DNA from: Streptomyces sp. 3214.6
GTDB taxonomy: Bacteria > Actinomycetota > Actinomycetes > Streptomycetales > Streptomycetaceae
Length of the DNA: 64,000 nucleotides
NCBI RefSeq assembly: GCF_900129855.1
Contig: NZ_LT670819.1
Span: 62,001-126,000, forward strand
Reading direction: 5' to 3'
Positions 1 to 7,923 of this stretch are shown here, in pieces. The notes beneath the pieces were generated by a model, which was not told the DNA's origin, ran no database searches, and saw nothing but the letters and a program-made list of their open reading frames with translations. The first letter of the stretch is position 1. Every line of letters begins with the position of its first letter. A program made the translations under genes and the position numbers.

Positions 1-193
1 TGCCGGCGTGATCGGGAAAGCCATGCAGGCACAGCACCAGAGGGCCGGCCCCGGCCTCGACGATCGGAAAGTCGAGGCCGTTGGCATGAACCGTCCGGCT
101 GTAAAGGCGGCTTGCAGAGGAGCTGGTGTTCAAAGGGTTCGCCCTCGGCTCGCCGGGAGCCCCCGGCCGCGATTGCCGTCCCATCCGTGTCAC
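1..193 (-). CDS. alpha/beta hydrolase, N-terminal part only (runs off the left edge)
   Basis: About 64 codons are visible; the gene continues beyond base 1. The protein contains VHANGLDFPIVEAGAG followed by PLVLCLHGFPDHAG. The LHGFP segment is the first strand and oxyanion-hole loop of alpha/beta-hydrolase enzymes such as epoxide hydrolases and haloalkane dehalogenases. I chose the GTG at 193 because GGAGG lies 8 nt upstream (202-206); the in-frame ATG at 184 has no such site. It lies 193 nt downstream of the epoxide hydrolase gene on the same strand and may be the third gene of that operon. The nucleophile and substrate-binding parts are outside the window, so the substrate is unknown. Confidence 0.7.
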   Translation of the reverse strand, partial: MTRMGRQSRPGAPGEPRANPLNTSSSASRLYSRTVHANGLDFPIVEAGAGPLVLCLHGFPDHAG

Positions 194-386
194 AGGTCCA
201 ACCTCCGTACACCGGGACAGTACCCAGCGTTGGCAGCCGGCCTTGTCACCGTCGGTCGGCAGAGGCCGGCCGCGGGCATCCCCGGTATCCGTCCAGCCAT
301 CTTTTTGGCGACGCACACGTGCGGCGGCTGGTGCATCCGGCACGGGCGGGGCTGTTGCCGAGGGGCGGGCAGGTTCGTACACCGCG

Positions 387-1382
387 TCACTGAGCGGCAG
401 CGCGGTCAACGTGAGAGAGGAAGTCGAGCAGTGCGGTGTTGACCTCGTCGGGTCGCTCCTGCTGGGTCCAGTGCCCGCAGCCCTTCAGTACCACCTGGGC
501 ATGCAGGCGGGGAGCGATGGTACCCAGGGAGGTGCGCAACCCCTTCGCGCCGCCGAGGGACGTGACCATGTCGCGGTCGCCCACCACGTACAGCGCAGGA
601 ACGTCGATACCGCGGCCGCGGAAGGGCGCGAGGAGTTCATGGTTGCGCTCAATGTTGCGGTACCAGTTGAAGGCGCCGGTGAAGGCCCGCTCGCCGTGGA
701 GGGCGAAGTCGTCGGCGTAGGCCTGGATGTCCGCCTCCATCAGCCAGTCCGGCAGGGCCGGCGGCTCGGGCATCGTGTCCAGGAGGGTCCTGCCGTCGGG
801 AATGACCCACGGGCGGGGCTGCCGGTTGAGCGGGTTGTTGCCGGAAGCGCCGAACAGGATGCGTCGGAAGGACGCCGGGATGTCCTTGGCCAGCTCTGTG
901 TCGGCGACTCCGGGTTCCTGGAAGTAGATCTGGTAGAACCCCTCGCCGTACTGGGTGCGGGTGATCGAGGGTGGGACCAGACCGGTGGGCAGGATCGGCG
1001 GGACGCTGAGTCCGGCCACCGCCCGGACCACGTCCGGACGCAGCATCGCCGTGGTCCATGCCACGGGTGCGCCCCAGTCGTGGCCCACAAGAATCGCCTG
1101 CTCCTCCCCCAGCTCCTTGATCAGAGCGATCACGTCGCCCACCAGGTGGAGCATCGTGTAGGACGTGACGTCCGACGGCTGCTCACTGCGGGCGTAGCCG
1201 CGCTGGTCCGGTGCCACGACGCGGTAGCCGGCCTCAGCCAGGGGCGCGAACTGGTGGCGCCAGGAGTACCAGCTCTCCGGCCAGCCGTGCAGCAGAACGA
1301 CCAGCGGGCCCTCGCCCTGTTCGGCGATGTGCAGCCGGACTCCGTTCACGACGACGTCCCGGTGGGTGGTCGTGTCTTCCAT
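387..1382 (-). CDS. epoxide hydrolase-like alpha/beta hydrolase
   Basis: The 331-residue protein has the epoxide hydrolase pattern: oxyanion motif HGWPES (about 32-37), nucleophile Asp102 in GHDWGAP, a cap region with FYQIYFQEPG, an acidic residue in GDRDM and a C-terminal His (about 304) in GCGHW. The Asp nucleophile distinguishes it from Ser esterases, and the length is normal for soluble bacterial epoxide hydrolases. Predicted reaction: opening of an epoxide to a diol in the cytoplasm. GAGGAGG sits about 6 nt before the ATG at 1382. It follows the SDR gene after 26 nt, so the two are probably co-transcribed from the operator-bearing promoter at 2128-2165. The natural substrate cannot be read from sequence. 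Confidence 0.88.
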   Translation of the reverse strand: MEDTTTHRDVVVNGVRLHIAEQGEGPLVVLLHGWPESWYSWRHQFAPLAEAGYRVVAPDQRGYARSEQPSDVTSYTMLHLVGDVIALIKELGEEQAILVGHDWGAPVAWTTAMLRPDVVRAVAGLSVPPILPTGLVPPSITRTQYGEGFYQIYFQEPGVADTELAKDIPASFRRILFGASGNNPLNRQPRPWVIPDGRTLLDTMPEPPALPDWLMEADIQAYADDFALHGERAFTGAFNWYRNIERNHELLAPFRGRGIDVPALYVVGDRDMVTSLGGAKGLRTSLGTIAPRLHAQVVLKGCGHWTQQERPDEVNTALLDFLSHVDRAAAQ

Positions 1383-1408
1383 GCGAGCCTCCTCAACCGT
1401 TCCGTGAG

Positions 1409-2110
1409 CTACTTCGCCAGCTGCGCGTACATATCCGTCAGATCGCCGGCCAGCTTCGCCTTCGCCCAGCGGGTGATGTCGTCGGCCAGCACCTCGTGCG
1501 CTCCCGTCTCGACCCCGTCGAGTGCGGCCACGGCGACATCGCGGGGGTTCGACTTAGGTGCATCGACACTCGCCGCCATGTCGGTGTCGACGTAGGCCAC
1601 ATGAAGCCCGGTGACCTGGATGCCGCGCGGGCGCAGCTGCAGACGCAGGGAGTTGGTCTGGGACCACATCGCGGCCTTGGAGGCGCTGTAGGAGGTGCCG
1701 TCGGCCAGCCAGGACAGCACCGAGTGGACGTTGAGGATGTGACCGCCGCCGTTGCGTTCAAGCGTGGGCACGAAGGCGCGGGTGACCAGCAGCGGTCCGT
1801 AGAAGTTGGTCTCGAAGTCCCGGCGTATGTCATCGACCGAGGAGTCGAGGTAGTTGGCATTGGCCGAGGCGCCGGCGTTGTTGATCAGGATGGTGACGTC
1901 CTGGGTCTGTGCGGCGACAGCCGCCACAGAGTCTGGGTTGGTGACCTCCAGGGGCAGGGGGACTGCGTCGAGGTGCGCCACGGTACGCGGATCGCGCGCC
2001 GTGGCGTAGACCTTGCCGGCGCCGCGCGAGTACAGCTCTTCCACGAACGCCTTGCCGATGCCCCGGCTGCCGCCGGTGACGAGGACGACGGCGCCCTTGA
2101 TTGCGGTCAT
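1409..2110 (-). CDS. short-chain dehydrogenase/reductase (SDR)
   Basis: The 233-residue classical SDR has the cofactor motif TGGSRGIG near residues 12-19, NNAG in the middle and a YSASK active-site Tyr-Lys with an upstream Ser (HSVLSW). It should oxidise or reduce a hydroxyl/carbonyl group with NAD(P)H. It is the first gene of a left-pointing operon with the epoxide hydrolase. GGAG lies about 7 nt before the ATG. Two copies of the AAACCGATCGGTTT palindrome lie 18-55 nt upstream of the start, so TetR-type repression is likely. A 96-nt segment of this gene (1989-2084) recurs at about 94% identity in the fragment at 54699-54794. The substrate is unknown. Confidence 0.9.
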   Translation of the reverse strand: MTAIKGAVVLVTGGSRGIGKAFVEELYSRGAGKVYATARDPRTVAHLDAVPLPLEVTNPDSVAAVAAQTQDVTILINNAGASANANYLDSSVDDIRRDFETNFYGPLLVTRAFVPTLERNGGGHILNVHSVLSWLADGTSYSASKAAMWSQTNSLRLQLRPRGIQVTGLHVAYVDTDMAASVDAPKSNPRDVAVAALDGVETGAHEVLADDITRWAKAKLAGDLTDMYAQLAK

Positions 2111-2127
2111 GACATTCTCCAGATGCG

Positions 2128-2165
2128 AAACCGATCGGTTTTCGCTATCGTAAACCGATCGGTTT
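2128..2165. promoter_or_regulatory. tandem TetR-type operators upstream of the SDR operon
   Basis: Two perfect copies of the 14-bp palindrome AAACCGATCGGTTT lie at 2128-2141 and 2152-2165, with centres 24 bp apart. The same palindrome occurs upstream of the TetR gene at 4493-4506, so that protein is the obvious candidate to bind here. The sites are just upstream of the SDR start and could also affect the divergent gene at 2271. Confidence 0.8.
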
Positions 2166-2238
2166 CAACCTTCAAGTCGGGCAAGCGGCACGGACCGCCA
2201 GCGGGTCTTGTTTTTCCAACTCACCTGCATCCATAGTT

Positions 2239-2255
2239 AGTTTGAAAATCAAACT
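2239..2255. promoter_or_regulatory. inverted repeat AGTTTGA-N3-TCAAACT before the Fe-S protein gene
   Basis: A perfect 7-bp inverted repeat with a 3-bp AAA spacer ends 4 bp before the AGGAGG ribosome-binding site (2259-2264) of the gene at 2271. Its position suggests an operator. The HxlR regulator encoded two genes downstream is the natural candidate, since this family usually binds short AT-rich dyads near its own operon, but nothing here proves it. A role in the mRNA leader is also possible. Confidence 0.5.
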
Positions 2256-2270
2256 TACAGGAGGCGGATT

Positions 2271-3368
2271 ATGGACGAGCAACACGCTGAGCGGCACCGG
2301 GAGGGCCCGCGGCTGCCTGCCAAACTCACCAAACACCCGTCGGTGCAGACGGTGCTGGCCCGGCGTGGGGCCGGCACCGCGAGCGCGCCTTCAGTCATCG
2401 ACGCCGACTGGCTGCGCAAGGTATGTCTTGAGGCCGGCGCGGACGACGCGGCCGCCGTGAGCGTGGACCATCCCGATCTGGCCGACGAGCGGGAGCACGT
2501 ACTGGCCGCACTGCCCGGTACGCGCAGCCTCATCTCGCTCGTGGTCCGGATGAACCGCGAGAACACACGCTCGCCGGCAAGGAGCGTGGCGAACCACGAG
2601 TTTCACCAGACGGACGAACAGGTCAACCACGCCGCCCGCACGGTGGCCCGGGCCCTGGAGAACGCCGGCTACGGTGCGCTCAATCCCGCAGCCGGGTTTC
2701 CCCAGGAGATGGACCGCTTCCCCGGGCGCATCTGGGTGGTGCAGCACAAGACGGTCGCCGTGGCCGCCGGGCTCGGCGTGATGGGTCTGCACCGCAACGT
2801 CATCCATCCCAGGTTCGGCAACTTCGTCCTCCTGGCCACGATCCTCGTCGACGCCGAGGTCAGCGAGCACGGCAAGCCGCTCGACTACAACCCCTGCATC
2901 GACTGCAAGCTGTGCGTGGCCGCATGCCCGGTGGGCGCCATCGGCAAGGACGGCGAGTTCGACTTCTTCGCCTGCGTCACGCACAACTACCGCGAGTTCA
3001 TGAGCGGCTTCACCGACTGGGCCCAGACCGTCGCCGACAGCGAGGACGCTGCCGACTTCCGCTCCCGGGTCACCGACCCGGAGAACGCCTCCATGTGGCA
3101 GAGCCTGGCCTTCAAGCCCAACTACAAATCCGGCTACTGCATGGCCGTCTGCCCAGGAGGGGAGGACGTGCTGGGGCCGTACCTGGAGGACCGCAAGAAC
3201 TTCATGGACACAGTGCTGCGCCCGCTCCAGGACAAGACCGAGACCCTGTACGTCCTGCCAGGCTCCGACGCGCAGAAGTACGCCCAGCGCCGCTACCCGC
3301 ACAAACCCGTCAAGGAAGTCACCGGAGGGTGGCAGCCGCCTACGAAACGGCAGCCGAGCTCCGACTGA
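2271..3368 (+). CDS. QueG/reductive-dehalogenase-like 4Fe-4S protein
   Basis: The 365-residue protein carries a ferredoxin-type cluster motif CIDCKLCVAACPVG (Cys209, 212, 215, 219). Further cysteines at 235, 290 and 294 (CMAVCP) could supply a second 4Fe-4S site. This arrangement is shared by epoxyqueuosine reductase and corrinoid reductive dehalogenases. There is no Tat signal, so it is probably cytoplasmic. AGGAGG lies 6 nt before the ATG. It is not evidently QueG itself: the genes around it are catabolic rather than for tRNA modification. The HxlR regulator gene follows closely. A role in reductive removal of a group from a xenobiotic is possible, but the substrate is unknown. Confidence 0.75.
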   Translation: MDEQHAERHREGPRLPAKLTKHPSVQTVLARRGAGTASAPSVIDADWLRKVCLEAGADDAAAVSVDHPDLADEREHVLAALPGTRSLISLVVRMNRENTRSPARSVANHEFHQTDEQVNHAARTVARALENAGYGALNPAAGFPQEMDRFPGRIWVVQHKTVAVAAGLGVMGLHRNVIHPRFGNFVLLATILVDAEVSEHGKPLDYNPCIDCKLCVAACPVGAIGKDGEFDFFACVTHNYREFMSGFTDWAQTVADSEDAADFRSRVTDPENASMWQSLAFKPNYKSGYCMAVCPGGEDVLGPYLEDRKNFMDTVLRPLQDKTETLYVLPGSDAQKYAQRRYPHKPVKEVTGGWQPPTKRQPSSD

Positions 3369-3424
3369 CCCGTCGCGAACACCTCTCAGCACCCCCCCGC
3401 ATGAACTCGCACGAAGGTGATCCC

Positions 3425-3880
3425 ATGCCCGACCAACATCCGCGCCTGTGCTCGATCGCGAACTCCCTCGCCGTCGTCGGAGAGCGCTGGAGCCTCCTCG
3501 TACTGCGGGAGGTCTTCTTCGGGGTGCGCCGCTTCGACGGGATCGCGGCGCATACGGGCGCAAGCCGGTCCGTCCTGGCCATCCGGCTGAAGAAGCTGGT
3601 CGAGCACGGCGTCCTGTCCAAGGAGCTGTACGAGACGCACCCGCCCCGCTACGAGTACACGCCCACGGAAGCCGGGCGCGCACTGCAGCCCCTCCTGCTC
3701 GCTCTGATGGAGTGGGGCGATCGCTATGTGACCGAGAGAGAACCTCCCACGGTGTACCGCCACGACTGCGGTGCAGTGCTCCACCTGCGGACCGTCTGCG
3801 GCTTCTGCGGCGAGCCGCTCCACTCCGGCAGCACTCAGCTGCTCCGTATCGGCGGAATTCCGCTGCCCGAAGCCTCCTGA
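3425..3880 (+). CDS. HxlR-family winged-helix transcriptional regulator
   Basis: The 151-residue protein has the HxlR layout. It starts with CSIANSLAVVGERWSLLVLRE, then a winged-helix segment (FDGIAAHTGASRSVLAIRLKKL) and a beta-wing ending ...YEYTPTEAGRALQPLL. An extra C-terminal segment has HDCG and CGFCG, which could bind zinc. I chose the ATG at 3425 because GAAGGTGA lies just upstream; an earlier ATG at 3401 is in frame but poorly placed. It follows the Fe-S protein gene by 56 nt and probably regulates it, perhaps through the inverted repeat at 2239-2255. Effector unknown. Confidence 0.85.
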   Translation: MPDQHPRLCSIANSLAVVGERWSLLVLREVFFGVRRFDGIAAHTGASRSVLAIRLKKLVEHGVLSKELYETHPPRYEYTPTEAGRALQPLLLALMEWGDRYVTEREPPTVYRHDCGAVLHLRTVCGFCGEPLHSGSTQLLRIGGIPLPEAS

Positions 3881-3890
3881 CTTCGCTTGG

Positions 3891-4460
3891 TCAGCGCACA
3901 CCAGCGGCGTCGAGGAGCGTGCTCACAGTGGGCTGGACCAGTCCGGCCGGGGCATCGGCCCGGATTCCGAAGCGGGCGCTTGCCCCGTCGAAGACCAGAC
4001 TCAACTGCCAGGCCAGGAGATCGGGGTCGCTCGCCCCGCCCCGCTCGGCCTCGGCGCGAAAGAAGGACGTCAGGTCCTCCTTGACCCTTCGCGCGACCCG
4101 GCTTGCAGGGTGGTCCGGGTCTTTCAGTTCGATCTGGACGGCGAGGTACGGGCAGCCTCGGTATGCCGGCAAGGCTGCCAGCGCTTCCACCTGTGCGAAG
4201 ACGTGCAGGATCCGCTCGCGTGGTGGGCGTGCGTCATCCGCTTCTGGCTGCAGACGGGCTGCGAAGCTGGGGGCACGCCGCTCCAGGCTCGCCGCCAGCA
4301 GGTCGTCCTTGCTTGCGAACAGCTGGTACATCGAGCGTTTCGACACGCCCGCCGCCTTGCACAGCGCCTCGACGCCGACGTTGACGCCGTCGAGGTAGGA
4401 AAGTCTGGCCGCTGCCTCCAAGAGCCGGTCGCGAGAACTCGGCTTCGCCTCTGTGGTCAT
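3891..4460 (-). CDS. TetR-family repressor, likely master of the AAACCGATCGGTTT regulon
   Basis: The 189-residue protein has an N-terminal TetR helix-turn-helix (SRDRLLEAAARLSYLDG... VEALCKAAGVSKRSMYQLFASKDDLL) and a variable ligand-binding C-terminal half. The reading frame is open further upstream to 4532, but the ATG at 4460 gives the normal family start. The longer version would translate straight through the operator at 4493-4506. That perfect palindrome 33 bp upstream suggests autoregulation. The same palindrome occurs at three other loci in the window. It converges with HxlR, with only 10 nt between the two stop codons. Confidence 0.88.
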   Translation of the reverse strand: MTTEAKPSSRDRLLEAAARLSYLDGVNVGVEALCKAAGVSKRSMYQLFASKDDLLAASLERRAPSFAARLQPEADDARPPRERILHVFAQVEALAALPAYRGCPYLAVQIELKDPDHPASRVARRVKEDLTSFFRAEAERGGASDPDLLAWQLSLVFDGASARFGIRADAPAGLVQPTVSTLLDAAGVR

Positions 4461-4492
4461 GATGAGAGAGTAACTCCACCAAGGCCACACGA

Positions 4493-4506
4493 AAACCGAT
4501 CGGTTT
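4493..4506. promoter_or_regulatory. TetR-type operator upstream of the tetR gene
   Basis: One perfect copy of AAACCGATCGGTTT lies 33 bp upstream of the tetR start codon, extended on the left by GA. Unlike the other three loci, only a single copy is present. The position fits negative autoregulation. Confidence 0.75.
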
Positions 4507-4640
4507 ACATTTGGGAGTGTGGTCCTGGGCACACATCCCGGCCGGACACTCTCTGCGCGGTGCCTCGATGGCGAGCGCGAGAGACTGCACAGAAGGTCCG
4601 GATGTCGGTCGGCGGCCGCGTGCCAGCCGCCTGTCGAGTG

Positions 4641-5701
4641 TCAGTGGAGAGTCTTGAGCAGTGCCGCATCGTAGGGTGCGGCGTCGCCGAGCCGACCGGC
4701 GAGGGCCTTGCGGGCCCACTCGGGGTCGGAGACCAGAGCCCTGCCGACGGCGACCAGGTCGAATTCGTCGCGCTCTGCGCGGTCGAGCAGTCCGCCGATC
4801 CCCGTGACGGCCGACTGGTCTGCCCTGCCTCCAGGGCCGACGAACTCCTTGCCCAGGCCGATGGAACCGACTGTGATGGACGGCCTGCCGGTCAGTCTCT
4901 TGACCCAGCCCGCAAGATTGAGGCCGCTTCCCTCGAACTCCGGGATCCAGTAGCGGCACGTCGAGGCGTGGAAGGAGTCCACGCCGGCGGCCGCCAACGG
5001 GGTCAGTATCGCTTCGAGTTCCGAGGGCGTGTCGGCGAGCCGCGCGTCGTAGTTTCCGGACTTCCACTGCGACAGCCGGAAGAAGACGGGAAAGCCCGGC
5101 GTGACCGCCGCCCGGACGGCCGCTACGACCTCGGCGGCGAAGCGGGTGCGGGACGCGGCATCGCCGCCGTAGGAGTCGGTGCGCCGGTTGGTGCGTGTCT
5201 GCGCGGTCGCCGCTGCCTCCGCGAAGGCGGCGATCACGTCGTCGACGCCATCCGCGCCGAGTGCGATCCCCTTGGGCGAACCGTCCAGGGCAAGCCCGGA
5301 GGGGCCGACGGGCGGTGCGGCGGGAACGGGGCCCCCGCGCCGTCGGCGCGAGTGGCCCCTACATGCCATAGCTGGGGGATGATTTTCCCTCCGGCCTGGT
5401 GCACGGCGGAGAGCACCTTGTGCCAGCCGGCCAGCGCCTCCACACCCCAGAAGCGCGGAACCCTGTCGCTGGTGCCGGCCGAGGGATGGTTGACGAAGGT
5501 TCCCTCGGTGACGATCAGGCCCACGTCCGCAGCGGCCCGGCGAGCGTAGTACTGCGCAACGTCGTCACCCGGCACCCCGCCGGGCGAGAACTCGCGCGTC
5601 AGCGAGGCCATGACGATGCGGTTGGGCACGGTGAGGTCACCCCCGCTGAATGGGCGCCCCAGAACCTGCACTGTCCGGGAGTCGGCCGGGATGACGGTCA
5701 T
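4641..5701 (-). pseudogene. NADH:flavin oxidoreductase (Old Yellow Enzyme family), frameshifted and internally deleted
   Basis: The N-terminal part, from ATG 5701, reads as a normal OYE (NRIVMASLTREFSPGG, GLIVTEGTFV, IIPQLWHVGATR). Near 5328-5336, at a GGGGCCCCC stretch, the frame must change to continue with PVGPSGLALDG. Near 5197-5203 the sequence jumps from AAATAQ straight to TRTNRRTDSYGG. Family members have about 23 extra residues here (LGFDGVELHGAHGYL... QFFWE), including the two active-site histidines. The rest (FRLSQWKSGNYDARL, ITVGSIGL, VAVGRALVSDP) is well preserved to the stop. One indel could be a sequencing error; the loss of the catalytic segment could not. I call it a recently inactivated gene. 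It sits upstream of tetR on the same strand. Confidence 0.82.
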
Positions 5702-5842
5702 ACACTTCTCCTGATTGCGGAAGCAACACCGTGGAAGTGACCGTATGGATTTAGCTTCTTTCAAGTCAAGCGCGTATGACGTTCGCCACGGTGCACGCCA
5801 CTGGCGGTACCCCTCCCTCTCTGACGGAATTGGGAAAGCATC

Positions 5843-5855
5843 AAAGGATCTACAG
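5843..5855. promoter_or_regulatory. shared promoter motif AAAGGATCTACAG (first copy)
   Basis: This motif lies 22 bp before the SnoaL-like gene. A longer relative, with the same AAAGGATCTA start and CTACAG end, lies at 7006-7026 in the promoter region between the CGNR regulator and the alpha/beta hydrolase. Since both intergenic regions flank the CGNR gene, the motif is a candidate CGNR-protein site. This rests only on two similar sequences. Confidence 0.35.
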
Positions 5856-5876
5856 CGCTTTCAGAAGGGGAGTTTC

Positions 5877-6326
5877 ATGTCTCGGTCGACGAGCAACACG
5901 GCGCCTGATGTCTCCCAAGCGGACTGGACCCGCGCGTTCGACGCGCAGTCAGAAACGGCCTTCAGCGAGGCGTTCGCCCCGGACGTCGTCCTCGAGGCAG
6001 CGCTGCTCACGCGCCCGGTCAGGGGCCGTGAGCAGGTCGCACGGGTCATGGGCACGATGAGCGGCATCTACGAGTCCCTGGTGTTCACGCATCAGGCGAC
6101 CAACGGCCCGCGCACGTACCTGGAGTGGAGCGCCCTCGCCATGGGGGGACTGCAATTGAAGGGAGTGACCGTTCTCGCCCGCGACGAGCAGGGCCTGATC
6201 ACGAGCGTGGCGATTCACCACCGCTTCCTCAAGGAGAGTCTCAAGCTCTCCGAGCACGCAGGACAGCAGTTGCTCGACGTGCTCGCACCGGACGACTTCT
6301 ACGATTCGGCAGCCCGGGCTCGCTGA
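5877..6326 (+). CDS. SnoaL/NTF2-like protein
   Basis: The 149-residue protein has the size and pattern of the NTF2-like/SnoaL fold: an N-terminal helix (DWTRAFDAQSETAFSEAFAPDVVLEAAL), the G-R-E-Q-V segment, and alternating strands including YLEWSALAMGGLQLKGVTVL. Members are small cyclases, isomerases or binding proteins of polyketide and aromatic metabolism; no specific activity can be assigned. I chose the ATG at 5877, with AGAAGGGG about 6 nt upstream. Its last 28 nt overlap the end of the convergent CGNR gene. It is divergent from the broken OYE gene. Confidence 0.7.
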   Translation: MSRSTSNTAPDVSQADWTRAFDAQSETAFSEAFAPDVVLEAALLTRPVRGREQVARVMGTMSGIYESLVFTHQATNGPRTYLEWSALAMGGLQLKGVTVLARDEQGLITSVAIHHRFLKESLKLSEHAGQQLLDVLAPDDFYDSAARAR

Positions 6327-6907
6327 CGGGCCCGGTGGGCACGCAGGTTCTCCGTGTTGCCGCAGACCTTGGTGGAGTGCCACACACCACTGTTGTTGCG
6401 CGAGCGGTCGTAGAACGCCGTTCCGCACCGGGCGTTGCGGCAGATCTTGAGCCGACGCCAGGTGTCCGTCTGCTGCGCCTGGAACACTTCGACAAGCACG
6501 AGGGCGGCCACGTACCGCCAGCCCTGACCACGGGGCTCAAGGACAGCCCGTCCTGCCTTGTCCAGGCGCAGCGCAGCCGTCGCCACATGGACGGAGGGTG
6601 CCACCGGCTCATCGCCCTCCCCCTCGCCACCGTGCGGCAAGGCGAGCAGGCGCTGCAACTCCGCGCGCAGTCCGCGCAGTTCCTCCAAGTCGTCCGCTAC
6701 GAGCCGGACCTGCGCGGCGGCCAGTCCCGACTCCCGCGACCAGGAGGCCAGCGCCTCGTCGAGCCAGCTCTGCGCATCATCCACAGCGGCCAGAAGATCC
6801 GCCGCCCGGGGTCGGCCGGCGGGGACCGTGTTGAGCAGCTCGTGCACCAGCGCCAGCCCTGACGGCGCAGGGGCGATCTCGTAGCGCGTGGAAGCCGTCC
6901 ATGCCAT
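6299..6907 (-). CDS. CGNR zinc-finger (ABATE domain) regulator
   Basis: The C-terminus carries the CGNR-type zinc finger: CRNARCGTAFYD, then KVCGNTENLRAHRARQR, in which the usual CGNR reads CGNT. The N-terminal ABATE-like region contains the typical ALVHELLNTVPAGRP. Such proteins are presumed stress- or metabolite-responsive transcription regulators in actinomycetes. I chose the ATG at 6907 (202 residues), which gives the family-typical N-terminus. An in-frame ATG at 6961, with GAGGA about 10 nt upstream, cannot be excluded. It faces the alpha/beta hydrolase at 7071 across an intergenic region holding the motif at 7006-7026. Confidence 0.8.
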   Translation of the reverse strand: MAWTASTRYEIAPAPSGLALVHELLNTVPAGRPRAADLLAAVDDAQSWLDEALASWSRESGLAAAQVRLVADDLEELRGLRAELQRLLALPHGGEGEGDEPVAPSVHVATAALRLDKAGRAVLEPRGQGWRYVAALVLVEVFQAQQTDTWRRLKICRNARCGTAFYDRSRNNSGVWHSTKVCGNTENLRAHRARQRARAAES

Positions 6908-7005
6908 GACGTGACCCGCCCTTCCTTCATCATGCGGTCCGACCGACATACCCGTGACCATTTTGGCGATTCCTCATGGTAAGCCACCGCATCCCTCTTG
7001 AGATG

Positions 7006-7026
7006 AAAGGATCTAATAATCTACAG
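7006..7026. promoter_or_regulatory. AAAGGATCTA/CTACAG motif (second copy)
   Basis: This 21-bp element contains AAAGGATCTA followed by ATAATCTACAG. It matches the core of the element at 5843-5855 with an 8-bp expansion. Flanking ATGAAA and TTTCAT form an outer dyad around it. It lies in the divergent promoter region between the CGNR gene and the hydrolase at 7071. Confidence 0.35.
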
Positions 7027-7070
7027 TCATTTCATCCTGTCGGGGTCAGGCCATACGAAGGGTGTCGACC

Positions 7071-7859
7071 ATGAGTTCCCACGCCTTCGAGAACCGGCAG
7101 CGCGGGCTTGCCCTCCCGGAGCATCGGGGAGAAGGCGACACCACCGTCGTCTTCGTTCACGGTTTCCTCGACTCGGGGCAGGTCTGGGATCCGGTGAGAG
7201 CCGGGCTGCACTCCCCAGGCGTCGCAGCCATCGCCCCAGACCTGCCCGGATGCGGTGAGCGCGCCGACCATCCTGGCCCTTTCACCCTTCACCGCCTGGC
7301 CGCGGACCTCGTCTCCACCCTCGACGGCATCAACGGCCCCGTGGTCCTGGTCGGGCAGAGTATGGGCGCGCCGGTCGCCGAACTCGCAGCCGTCGCACGT
7401 CCCCGACAGGTACGCGGTCTTGCGTTGATCACGCCGATTCCGCTGGCCGGCATGCACCTGCCTGCCGAGACCATCGAGCCGTTCCGTTCACCGGGCGACG
7501 ACCCCGCCGTCCACAAGTCGATGCGCCGCCGGCTCGGGCCCGCCTTGGACGACTCGTCGCTGGACACCCTGGTGGACTCCGGCATCCGCGTGCGGCCGAA
7601 CGTGATCCGCGATCTGGCCAACTGCTGGAACAACGGCCTGCCCGACGCGCCGCGCACGAGCGATTACGCCGGCCCCGTACTCGTCATGACCGGCGGCGAC
7701 GACCCGTTGATCACCTCGGAACTGATCGCCGCCACCGTTCAGCCGCGCTTCGCCGACCTCCGCACCGTGGTCGTCGACCGTGCGGGCCACTGGCCCCACC
7801 TGGAGCGGCCGAGCGTGATCGCCGCGCAGCTCGACACCTTCCTGGCTCCGTCCCCCTGA
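7071..7859 (+). CDS. alpha/beta hydrolase (Ser nucleophile)
   Basis: The 262-residue hydrolase has the oxyanion loop HGFLDSG, the nucleophile elbow GQSMGAP, a late acid in GGDDP and the catalytic His in AGHWPH. The Ser nucleophile suggests an esterase, lactonase or C-C hydrolase rather than an epoxide hydrolase. I chose the ATG at 7071, with GAAGG about 8 nt upstream; a GTG at 7062 is in frame. It is the first of a right-pointing series (7071-11074) with a second hydrolase, crotonase, flavin-reductase-like protein and thioesterase, probably a small-molecule degradation operon. It is divergent from the CGNR regulator, which may control it. Confidence 0.85.
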   Translation: MSSHAFENRQRGLALPEHRGEGDTTVVFVHGFLDSGQVWDPVRAGLHSPGVAAIAPDLPGCGERADHPGPFTLHRLAADLVSTLDGINGPVVLVGQSMGAPVAELAAVARPRQVRGLALITPIPLAGMHLPAETIEPFRSPGDDPAVHKSMRRRLGPALDDSSLDTLVDSGIRVRPNVIRDLANCWNNGLPDAPRTSDYAGPVLVMTGGDDPLITSELIAATVQPRFADLRTVVVDRAGHWPHLERPSVIAAQLDTFLAPSP

Positions 7860-7923
7860 CGGCCGGGTCCGGCCTGTAGAGGTCCGCCGGCCCCGGCCCG
7901 CACTGTCCTAGGAGTACACGTCC

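Noticed and set aside
2128..2165. The AAACCGATCGGTTT copies as transposon ends
   Set aside because: They occur singly or in tandem at promoters, without target duplications or transposase genes between them, and one copy precedes a TetR gene.
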